Source: Spirosoma radiotolerans
GTDB lineage: Bacteria; Bacteroidota; Bacteroidia; Cytophagales; Spirosomataceae
Assembly (NCBI RefSeq): GCF_000974425.1
Contig: NZ_CP010429.1
Span: forward strand, 4,635,501-4,699,500
Direction: 5' to 3'
DNA length: 64,000 nucleotides
This document shows positions 34,216 through 42,100 of this stretch, piece after piece. The notes beneath the pieces were generated by a model, which worked only from the letters and a program-made list of their open reading frames with translations, was not told where the DNA came from and did no database searches. Position 1 is the first letter of the stretch, and the number at the start of each line of letters is the position of its first letter. The position numbers were made by a program, and so were the translations under genes.

Positions 34216-36732
34216 GTGTCTCTCAAGAAATCACTACTCATCCTGCTGCTTGGCAGTCTGCTCACGCACTCCTCTTTCGCTCAAGTTCCCTATGGCCCCA
34301 TCAAGCCAGCCCCACCAGGCGAGATTCTGTCAAACCTCAAGAAGCTGAATGTGCTGGGTTCCGTGCTGTACGTAGCCGCGCACCCCGACGATGAAAACAC
34401 CCTATTACTTTCTTATCTGGCCAAAGAACGACTGGTCCGAACCGGCTATTTATCCCTGACCCGGGGCGATGGCGGCCAGAATCTTATCGGCCCCGAACAG
34501 GGCGAAAACATTGGTGTGATCAGAACGCAGGAGTTGCTGGCGGCCCGGCGCGTCGATGGGCCGGATCAGTTTTTCAGCCGGGCGTATGATTTCGGTTTCT
34601 CTAAACAAACGACCGAAGCGGTCCGCACCTGGGGGCAGGATAAAGTGCTGGCCGATGTGGTCTGGATGATCCGCAAATACCAGCCCGACGTAATCATGAC
34701 GCGCTTTCCACCCGATGCCCGCGCGGGTCACGGGCACCATAGCGCATCGGGATTTCTGGCTGAAGAAGCCTTCAAAATTTCGAACGATCCTACTAAATTT
34801 CCCGAGCAACTGGCCTATGTGAAACCCTGGCAGGCCAAACGCATCATGTGGAATATGTTTATTCCGGGGGCATTTTTGAGCAATAAAAAACCCGAAGAAG
34901 CCGGTAACCTGATTGGCATTGAGACCGGCTTATTCAATCCGCTACTGGGCCGATCATACGGCGAAATTGCCTCCGAAAGTCGCAGTCAGCACAAAAGTCA
35001 GGGCTTCGGCGTAGCCCCTAACCGGGGTGCCAAAATTGATTATCTGTTGCTGAAAGGCGGTGATCCTGTTCAGAAGGACCCGATGGAAGGCGTCGACATG
35101 ACCTGGAAACGGGTACCCAACAGCGATGCCGTTCAGACGCAGGTGAACCAGACCATCAGTCAGTTTAAGCCCGACCAACCAGCTGCATCGGTACCCGCCC
35201 TGATCCAACTGTATGGAGCGATTGGTAAACTGGATACGACCAATATTTACGTAAAAGCGAAGCGGCAGGAAGTCGAAATGCTTATCCGGCAGTGCCTCGG
35301 CCTATGGTTTGAAACCAACCCAACCGATTATGCAGCCACGCCCGGCGAAACCATTAAGCTAACCACCAACATCGTTAACCGTACGGACTCCCCTGTTACG
35401 TTAGTCCACATCCACTACTCGACCGGAAAAGACAGCACGCTCAACCTGACCCTCAAGCCCAATGACGTGGTGCTGCTCCCAACGAGCGTGATGATTCCGA
35501 AAACCGCGAAAATTTCCCAACCTTACTGGCTCGAAAAACCGATTGACAAAGGGTTATTTCAGGTTGACAATCAGCAGCTTATTGGCCTGCCCGAAAATCC
35601 GCCTGCCTTAACGACCAGCTATACGTTTGATATTAGTGGCCAGCGCTTTACGTTCAGCCGTCCGGTTGTCTACAAATCGACCGATCCCGTCGATGGCGAA
35701 ATTTACCGGCCGTTTATTATTCAACCCGCTGTGACGGCAAACCTGGCCGAACGCGTTTACACCTTTGCCGACAACACGCCAAAAACAACCGAGGTTGTCC
35801 TGAAAGCAGGGCGTGCGAATGTAACCGGCACTTTACGGATCGATGTGCCAACGGGCTGGCGGATCGACCCGGCATCGCAGCCCTTCGAGTTAAAAAACAA
35901 AGGGGATGAACAACGGCTATCGTTCCGGTTGACCCCGAGCGATAAAGCTCAGAATGGGAAGCTACAAGCCGTGATGACAACGGCAGATGGCACCTTTACA
36001 ACGGGCCTGCGGGTGATTGCCTATAAGCATATTCCAACTCAAACGCTGTTTCCACAGGCGGAGGCCAAACTGGTTAAGCTGGACGTGAAAGTAACCGCCA
36101 AAAATATAGGCTACATTGTTGGTGCGGGGGATGAAGTGCCGGCAGCCTTACAACAGATGGGCTGTCGGGTAAACATTCTCGGCCCAACCGAACTGAACGG
36201 AAACCTGTCGGCTTACGATGCCATCGTGGTGGGCGTTCGGGCGTACAACACCAACAGCGCCATGGCCCGCTACCAGCCGAAATTGATGGAATATGTCAAA
36301 AATGGCGGAACGATGGTTGTTCAATATGTGACACCCAATAATTCGTTTTTGCGTAATGAAGCTCAACTGCCGCCATTAGGCCCCTACCCCTTTACGGTCG
36401 TAAATGAACGCGTAACGGAAGAAGATGCACCCATGACGTTCATTAATCCAAAGCATCCGTTACTGAACTACCCGAACAAAATTACCGAAGCGGATTTCGC
36501 AGGCTGGATACAGGAGCGTGGTATCTATTTCGCCCGCGACTGGGACAAAGCCTATGAGCCGATCTTCTCATCCCACGACCAGAACGAAGCCCCCAAAGAA
36601 GGCAGCCTGATCTACGCTAAATATGGCAAGGGGCATTACATGTATACAGGTCTGGTATTCTTCCGTGAGCTACCAGCTGGTATTCCCGGTGCCTATCGTC
36701 TGTTCGCCAACCTGATTTCAGCCGGGAAGTAA
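34216..36732 (+). CDS. Secreted PIG-L family deacetylase with C-terminal ThuA-like region
   Basis: 838 residues from a GTG giving a clean signal peptide (SLKKSLLILLLGSLLTHSSF, then AQ). The N-terminal LmbE/PIG-L domain (about 45-290) has the zinc motif AHPDDEN (His56, Asp58, Asp59) and HGHHS (His172, His174, His175). PIG-L enzymes remove acetyl groups from N-acetylglucosaminyl or related substrates. The middle is beta-sandwich-like. The C terminus (about 615-835) resembles a glutamine-amidotransferase/ThuA-like fold (GAGDEVPAALQQMG, YDAIVVGVRAYNTNSAMARY, EYVKNGGTMVVQYVTP). A TTG at 34183 is a less likely start. It is adjacent to but separately transcribed from the SusCD pair. Confidence 0.9.
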   Translation: MSLKKSLLILLLGSLLTHSSFAQVPYGPIKPAPPGEILSNLKKLNVLGSVLYVAAHPDDENTLLLSYLAKERLVRTGYLSLTRGDGGQNLIGPEQGENIGVIRTQELLAARRVDGPDQFFSRAYDFGFSKQTTEAVRTWGQDKVLADVVWMIRKYQPDVIMTRFPPDARAGHGHHSASGFLAEEAFKISNDPTKFPEQLAYVKPWQAKRIMWNMFIPGAFLSNKKPEEAGNLIGIETGLFNPLLGRSYGEIASESRSQHKSQGFGVAPNRGAKIDYLLLKGGDPVQKDPMEGVDMTWKRVPNSDAVQTQVNQTISQFKPDQPAASVPALIQLYGAIGKLDTTNIYVKAKRQEVEMLIRQCLGLWFETNPTDYAATPGETIKLTTNIVNRTDSPVTLVHIHYSTGKDSTLNLTLKPNDVVLLPTSVMIPKTAKISQPYWLEKPIDKGLFQVDNQQLIGLPENPPALTTSYTFDISGQRFTFSRPVVYKSTDPVDGEIYRPFIIQPAVTANLAERVYTFADNTPKTTEVVLKAGRANVTGTLRIDVPTGWRIDPASQPFELKNKGDEQRLSFRLTPSDKAQNGKLQAVMTTADGTFTTGLRVIAYKHIPTQTLFPQAEAKLVKLDVKVTAKNIGYIVGAGDEVPAALQQMGCRVNILGPTELNGNLSAYDAIVVGVRAYNTNSAMARYQPKLMEYVKNGGTMVVQYVTPNNSFLRNEAQLPPLGPYPFTVVNERVTEEDAPMTFINPKHPLLNYPNKITEADFAGWIQERGIYFARDWDKAYEPIFSSHDQNEAPKEGSLIYAKYGKGHYMYTGLVFFRELPAGIPGAYRLFANLISAGK

Positions 36733-36764
36733 TGGATTGGTGAGTGTCGGTTGTGTTTATAGGC

Positions 36765-36880
36765 TGTGGTGTCGGGTTCTCAAACCCGACACAGGGAGGT
36801 TTCTCAAAACTTCCTTAATTAATCAACCAGCAGCACGCGGTTTTGAGAAACCGCTCATGTCAGTTTTAAGAAACTGACAT
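36765..36880. repeat. Four-hairpin REP-like array, copy A (upstream of RAYT)
   Basis: 116 nt containing four palindromes in order: stems 36769-36778/36783-36792 (loop CTCA), 36795-36802/36807-36814 (loop CTCA, one G.T pair), 36837-36843/36848-36854 (loop TGAG) and 36857-36866/36871-36880 (loop TAAG). Copy B downstream of the transposase is the same length, same orientation and identical at 106 of 116 positions. Confidence 0.85.
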
Positions 36881-36935
36881 CACAGAACCACTGATAAATC
36901 AACTAATTCCCATTTCAACGTGGCGTCATTATCAT

Positions 36936-36976
36936 AAACTCGTCTTACAGGGTATACCTAAAAGACGAGTTTTTTT
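36936..36976 (+). terminator. Terminator abutting the RAYT start codon
   Basis: 11-bp stem AAACTCGTCTT/AAGACGAGTTT (36936-36946 with 36962-36972) and a T run that ends on the base before the ATG at 36977. It would block read-through transcription into the transposase and also hide its ribosome site. Confidence 0.75.
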
Positions 36977-37513
36977 ATGGGATTGCGCAATCGAAGTCTG
37001 TTAACTGAGGAACGTTGCTTTTTCATCACAACTACTTGCTACCGGCACTTACCTCTACTAGCCGATCCGACCTGTTTTGGTATTCTGTTCGATAGCTTTC
37101 TGTTCTATAACAAAAAGTACAAAGCAAAGCTGCTGGCCTATGTACTCCTGAATAACCATATTCATTTCATCATTTATTTTCCGGAAGAAACGCGGCTGAT
37201 GGATTATATTCGAGACTTCAAGAAGTTTACATCGCTGAAACTACGAGAATATATTGAAACAAATTATCCAGATCAAGTTTGGTATATCGAATATAAAAAG
37301 CGTACCCAACACTTTAAGATCTGGGAAGATCGATACGATGATGTGTACCTTCACTCACGCAGCGTCTGCGAGATAAAAATCGACTATATCCACAACAACC
37401 CAGTGCGCGCTGGATTAGTCAGCAATCCGGCCGACTATCCTTATTCTAGCGCTGCATTTTATGAAGGCAAGCGGGAGAAATCGCAATTAATGCATTATCT
37501 AGAGGTGTTTTGA
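36977..37513 (+). CDS. REP-associated tyrosine transposase (RAYT, IS200/IS605-like)
   Basis: 178-residue Y1 HUH nuclease. The HUH motif is NNHIHFI (His61, His63). The candidate nucleophile Tyr lies in WEDRYDDVY (Tyr120 or Tyr124). The C-terminal signature DYIHNNPVRAGLV...DYPYSS is typical of RAYTs, single-copy domesticated relatives of IS200 transposases that mobilise short palindromic REP repeats. The gene is bracketed by two direct 116-nt arrays of four hairpins (36765 and 37535), the expected DNA substrates. A terminator runs directly into its start codon, so expression is probably kept low. No second transposon gene is present. Confidence 0.92.
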   Translation: MGLRNRSLLTEERCFFITTTCYRHLPLLADPTCFGILFDSFLFYNKKYKAKLLAYVLLNNHIHFIIYFPEETRLMDYIRDFKKFTSLKLREYIETNYPDQVWYIEYKKRTQHFKIWEDRYDDVYLHSRSVCEIKIDYIHNNPVRAGLVSNPADYPYSSAAFYEGKREKSQLMHYLEVF

Positions 37514-37534
37514 AGTCATGTAATAGCTATGGAC

Positions 37535-37650
37535 TGTGGTGTCGGTTTCTCAAAACCGACACAGGGAGGTTTTGAGAAACCTCCTTAATTAACCAATCAG
37601 CAACACGCGGTTTTGAGAAACCGCTCATGTCAGTTTTAAGAAACTGACAT
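37535..37650. repeat. Four-hairpin REP-like array, copy B (downstream of RAYT)
   Basis: Stems 37539-37548/37553-37562 (loop CTCA), 37565-37572/37577-37584 (loop TGAG), 37607-37613/37618-37624 (loop TGAG) and 37627-37636/37641-37650 (loop TAAG). Compared with copy A, hairpin 1 has a compensatory G-C to T-A change, and the loop of hairpin 2 is reversed. The hairpin structures are therefore preserved while the sequence varies. Confidence 0.85.
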
Positions 37651-37655
37651 TACTC

Positions 37656-37753
37656 ACAATAATGGACATTGCTAACAAGAAACTGACACCACTGACAAGA
37701 AACTGACATCACTGACAAGAAACTAACACCACTGACAATAACGGACATTGCTG
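37656..37753. repeat. Tandem 20-nt repeat next to copy B
   Basis: Five units: a 19-nt unit (37656-37674), three 20-nt units related to ACAAGAAACTGACACCACTG (37675-37734), and a 19-nt unit (37735-37753) that resembles the first. The word AAACTGACA is also in the right arm of hairpin 4, so the array may have grown from the end of copy B. Confidence 0.75.
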
Positions 37754-37776
37754 AACGTCACTACACGAACCTTCCT

Positions 37777-38358
37777 TCAATTCTGACTCAACTGTTTTAG
37801 CCGCAGGTGTTGTAACAGCATGATCGTTTTGCCATCCATGATCTCACCACGCGTTACCATGTCGTATGCCTGGCTAACGGGGAGCTCTAAAATATCAATC
37901 TCCTCCTCGTCGATGCCGCCCCCGGCATTGCGTTCGGTGTCAGCGGTGTACTCCGCCAGGTAAAAGAACAGTTTCTCCGTTACCGAACCGGGACTCATGT
38001 AGGCTTCCATCACTTTCTGTACTGATTCAATCCGATAACCGGTTTCCTCCTCCGTTTCCCGCCGGATGGCATCGTCGGGGCCTTCATCGTCGAGCAGTCC
38101 CGCGCAGGTTTCAATGAGCATACCCGTGGGATTACCGTTTACGAAAGTTGGCAATCGAAATTGGCGGGTCAGAATAACCGTGTCGGTTTGCGGGTTGTGA
38201 AGCAGAATCGTAGCGCCGTTTCCCCGATCATAGGCTTCCCGTTGCTGGGTTGTCCACTGTCCATTTTTACCAAGGTAATTAAACGTGAATCGTTTTAGAA
38301 TATACCAGTTATCGGACAGTAACTTCTCTTCGGTTATTTGGACGCGTTCAGTAGCCAT
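37777..38358 (-). CDS. nudK: NUDIX hydrolase, GDP-mannose pyrophosphatase type
   Basis: 193 residues. It closely follows the E. coli NudK pattern: LLSDNWYILKRFTFNYLGKN, YDRGNGATILLHN, LTRQFRLPTFVNGNPTGMLI and the NUDIX box ETCAGLLDDEGPDDAIRR continuing ETEEETGY. The first Glu of the GX5E part is offset by one residue (Gly in the usual place), which is worth noting. NudK cleaves GDP-mannose to GMP and mannose-1-phosphate, using Mg. The ATG at 38358 is used; a TTG at 38376 is inside a palindrome. It is divergent from the DeoR gene with a shared 54-nt promoter region. Confidence 0.88.
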   Translation of the reverse strand: MATERVQITEEKLLSDNWYILKRFTFNYLGKNGQWTTQQREAYDRGNGATILLHNPQTDTVILTRQFRLPTFVNGNPTGMLIETCAGLLDDEGPDDAIRRETEEETGYRIESVQKVMEAYMSPGSVTEKLFFYLAEYTADTERNAGGGIDEEEIDILELPVSQAYDMVTRGEIMDGKTIMLLQHLRLKQLSQN

Positions 38359-38367
38359 ATGTTTAAA

Positions 38368-38397
38368 TTTGTTCAATTTTGTTTATTTTTGAACAAA
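38368..38397. promoter_or_regulatory. Palindromic operator between nudK and the DeoR-family gene
   Basis: TTTGTTCAA (38368-38376) and TTGAACAAA (38389-38397) are exact complements, 21 nt centre to centre (two helical turns). It sits between the divergent starts, so it is a likely autoregulatory site for the DeoR-family protein. Confidence 0.5.
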
Positions 38398-38412
38398 AGA
38401 ACTTGATTTGCT

Positions 38413-39165
38413 ATGAATTTCCAAAACAGGAAGCAACTAATTGTACAAACGGTCGATGAGCGAGGGTCCGTTGATGTGCGGGAGTTGGCCGAACTTTTAC
38501 AAACATCGGAGATGACCGTCCGGCGCGATTTGGTTCAACTGGCGGCTTCCGGCCTGCTTTACCGGACACGCGGTGGGGCCATGAAAGTGAGCCTCGCTAC
38601 CGATCAATTCCGGTTCGCCAATAAAACGGCCGTGAACGCCGACCGTAAAGATTACATCTGCCAGCTAGCCGCACAGGACGTTCAGGAAGGCGATATCCTT
38701 TTTATGGATTGCGGCAGTACCGTATTTCGCCTGTGCCCGTTCATTCGCAACAAACGCATCACGGTAATAACCAACTCACTACCAGTGGTGGCCGAGTTAA
38801 TGTCTTCCGACGTAACGGTTAATCTGGTCGGTGGTGAGGTAGACAAAGAACGGCAGGCGGTTCATGGACTCATGGCTGAAGAGCACATAGCCCGTTACCG
38901 GGCCAACCGGGCATTTATTGGCGTCGATGGCATTTCACTCCAGCACGGACTAAGTGCCAACAGCGAGAAAGAGGCCAGCACAGCCACAGCTATGGCCCGG
39001 CAAACGGAAAAAGTTTACCTACTCTGTGACTCCTCGAAATTAGAAACCGACAAATACCTCTATTTTGCGCCTTTAAGCCTATTCGACGTGCTCATTACCG
39101 ATACTGAGGCCAAGCCGGACGTTGTAGCGGCTTACCGAAAGGCCGGTATCAGGCTGATTAACTAA
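38413..39165 (+). CDS. DeoR/GlpR-family transcriptional regulator
   Basis: 250 residues. N-terminal winged helix (about 5-57) with the DeoR signature (RGSVDVRELAELLQTSEMTV, RRDLVQLAASGLLYRTRGGA). The C-terminal sensor domain is sugar-isomerase-like (GDILFMDCGSTVFRLCPF, RITVITNSLPVVAEL, NLVGGEVDKERQAVHG). Such proteins usually bind a phosphorylated sugar or small metabolite. The next gene, a hydantoinase/oxoprolinase, follows after 3 nt and is the obvious target. A palindrome in the upstream gap fits autoregulation. Confidence 0.92.
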   Translation: MNFQNRKQLIVQTVDERGSVDVRELAELLQTSEMTVRRDLVQLAASGLLYRTRGGAMKVSLATDQFRFANKTAVNADRKDYICQLAAQDVQEGDILFMDCGSTVFRLCPFIRNKRITVITNSLPVVAELMSSDVTVNLVGGEVDKERQAVHGLMAEEHIARYRANRAFIGVDGISLQHGLSANSEKEASTATAMARQTEKVYLLCDSSKLETDKYLYFAPLSLFDVLITDTEAKPDVVAAYRKAGIRLIN

Positions 39166-39168
39166 CCC

Positions 39169-42100
39169 ATGTACCAAATCTGGATTGATACCGGCGGCAC
39201 CTTCACCGATGGCCTCGCCCAAGACCCCAACGGAATCCTACACCGCGCCAAAGTACTGAGCAGCAGCCGCCTACGGGGACAGCTCATTGATGGCAAACTG
39301 GTAGCGCCCTGGCTCACCGCTCCGATTTTTGATGGTTATTATCTTCGTGTTGTCGACACGGACGAACTGTACACGATTGAATCGCTGGGTGTGGATGGAA
39401 CAGTGGTGTGTACTGCAGACAAGATGCCGGAATACCACGCCACCGTCGAGCTATTCACAAATGAAGAAGCTCCCGTTTTGGCGGCTCGCTTACTCACAAA
39501 GACACCCGTTAATCAACCCTTTCCGCCCTTAACCATGCGGCTAGGTACGACGAAAGGGACGAACGCTTTACTCGAACGAAAAGGAGGACGGGTAGCGCTG
39601 CTCGTGACGAAGGGGTTTACCGATGTGCTCAAAATCGGGACGCAGCAACGGCCCAATCTCTTTCAACTGGCCATTCCACCCGCCGACGTGCTGTATGATT
39701 CGGTATGGGAAGTGACGGAGCGCATAGCCGCCAACGGTCAGGTGTTGACGCCTTTATCCGACCAAACCATTGCCGACCTGATCGAACATTTGCGCCAGAG
39801 CAAGCCCGATGCCATCGCCATTTCGCTCCTGAACGCCTACCGAAATCCAGTCCATGAACAGCAACTTAATCAGGCACTAACCGCAGCGGGATTCTCTTAC
39901 ATTACCCTGTCGACTGCCGTATCAACGGCTCCGCAGTATGTGGCCCGCACGCAAACGGCAGTCGTGGATGCTTACCTGACACCCGTTATGCGTTCGTATT
40001 TAGACAATGTGCAACGCCAGCTTGGCGGCCAGGAAGTCCGGATTATGACTAGTTCGGGAGGTCTTGTACGAGCCGATTTGTTTCAGCCTAAAGACAGCTT
40101 ACTCAGCGGACCGGCAGGCGGTGTCATTGGAGCCTCTGTGGTATCCGATAGCCTCTGGCAGTCGGAGGGCAATAACACCGACAGCCAGAGGCTATCGGGT
40201 ACATTAACGCTGGACATGGGTGGGACCAGCACGGATGTGGCCCGAATTCAGGGCGGTTTAGATTATCGGTTCTCGACGAAAATCGGCCACTTTGATTTAC
40301 AATTGCCTTCCCTGGCCATTGAAACCGTGGCCGCCGGGGGCGGGTCGATCTGCTGGTTCGATGGAACACAATTACGGGTTGGTCCGCATAGCGCAGGCGC
40401 CAATCCCGGCCCGGCCTGTTATGGCGTAGCTGTTCCGGGCCAAGCCCCCCTGCTGACCATTACGGATGTCAATCTGTTACTAGGCAAATTAGACCCTAAA
40501 CAGTTTGGCATTCCTGTTTTTCCGGCCAAAGCACAGGAAGCCCTGGCGGCTATTGTTCGGCAAGTTGACGCAACAGGCACGCCTGCCTCTGCTATTGACT
40601 TGCTGCGTGGCTTCGAGCACATTGCCAATGAAACCATGACCGGTGCCATCCGGAAAATTTCGGTAGCTCGCGGGTTCGATCCCAAAGAGTATAGTTTGCT
40701 TGTGTTTGGGGGCGCCGGTGGTTTGCACGGATGTGCTATTGCCCGGTTATTAGGCATGGAGCGGCTCATTCTGCCCTTCGATGGGGGCCTGTTAAGTGCC
40801 TATGGCATCGGCCAGGCCCAAATTGAACGGATGTCCGCCCAGTCGATCCTGCAACCGCTGTCGGTCATTGAGCCTGAACTTCCCGGCATCCGCCAGCAGC
40901 TTATTGACTCAGCCACCCAGACACTGCAGCAGGATGTTGGTACGGAAACGACGATCCAGGTAAAAGCGGTTTCGATATTCCTGCGGCTGATGGGCCAGGA
41001 AGCCACGGTTGAAGTTCCCTTCAGTGATCAGTTAGCGACTGATTTCGAGCAGAAATACCAGCATTTGTATGGCCACTTTCCAACCAACGCCAATGGGCAC
41101 CCGCGACCGATCGAAGTCGAAAGCATACGGGCTCTGGCCAGCACGGTTACCGAAAAATTACCGACAAACGGATCGCCTATAAGCCACCGGCACGCGGTTC
41201 CGGTCGGCTACTCAACACAGTTTAGCGGGGAAGCCTACCCAACCTACGACTGGACACAATTGCAGGAAGGCGATACCTTTCGCGGGCCGGCTTTGCTCCT
41301 GAACACGACCTCGTCGGCATTCATCGAATCGGGCTGGCGACTGGTTGTGCAGGCCAACAAAAACGCCCTTATCGACTACGTTGCCGATGTAGAAGAGCCC
41401 GGAGAAATAGCCGCCAACGAAGTCATTCAACTGGAATTGTTCACCCAGCGCTTCCGGGCCATTGCCGAAGAAATGGGCGCTCAGTTGCAGCGGACCGCCT
41501 TTTCGGTGAATGTGAAGGAACGGCTCGATTTTTCCTGTGCCTTGCTCGATGCCAACGCCGAACTGGTCGCCAATGCGCCCCATATTCCGGTACACCTGGG
41601 CAGCCTGGGCGTTTGCGCACGGCTGGTACGAAATAAAATAGCCCTTAAACCGGGCGATGTGGTCATCACCAATCACCCGAAATACGGCGGGTCTCACCTC
41701 CCCGACGTAACCCTACTTAGCGGTGTGTTTACGGACGCAACACCAAGCGAACCGCCCCAACTGATCGGTTATGTGATCAACCGCGCTCACCATGCCGAAA
41801 TTGGTGGCAAAGTGCCGGGCTCCATGCCACCCGATGCCGTTTCGCTGGTTGAAGAAGGCGTTGTTCTGGAACCGATGTACGTGGTTAAAGCGGGTGAGTT
41901 TTTATGGAAAAATACCGAAACGACCCTTGGCTTATCGACTTATTTTACGGATGGCCCTTACCCTACCCGCGCCCTAGCCGAAAATCAGGCCGATATTGAA
42001 GCCGCGCTGGCATCGCTCAAAGCAGGCGAAACGGCGCTCAAGGCATTAACCCGGCAATACGGCCTTTCGACCGTCCACCATTACATGACACGGCTGAAAC

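Noticed and set aside
37656-37753. Tandem repeat considered as a CRISPR array
   Set aside because: Units are directly adjacent without spacers of unique sequence, and no cas gene is nearby.
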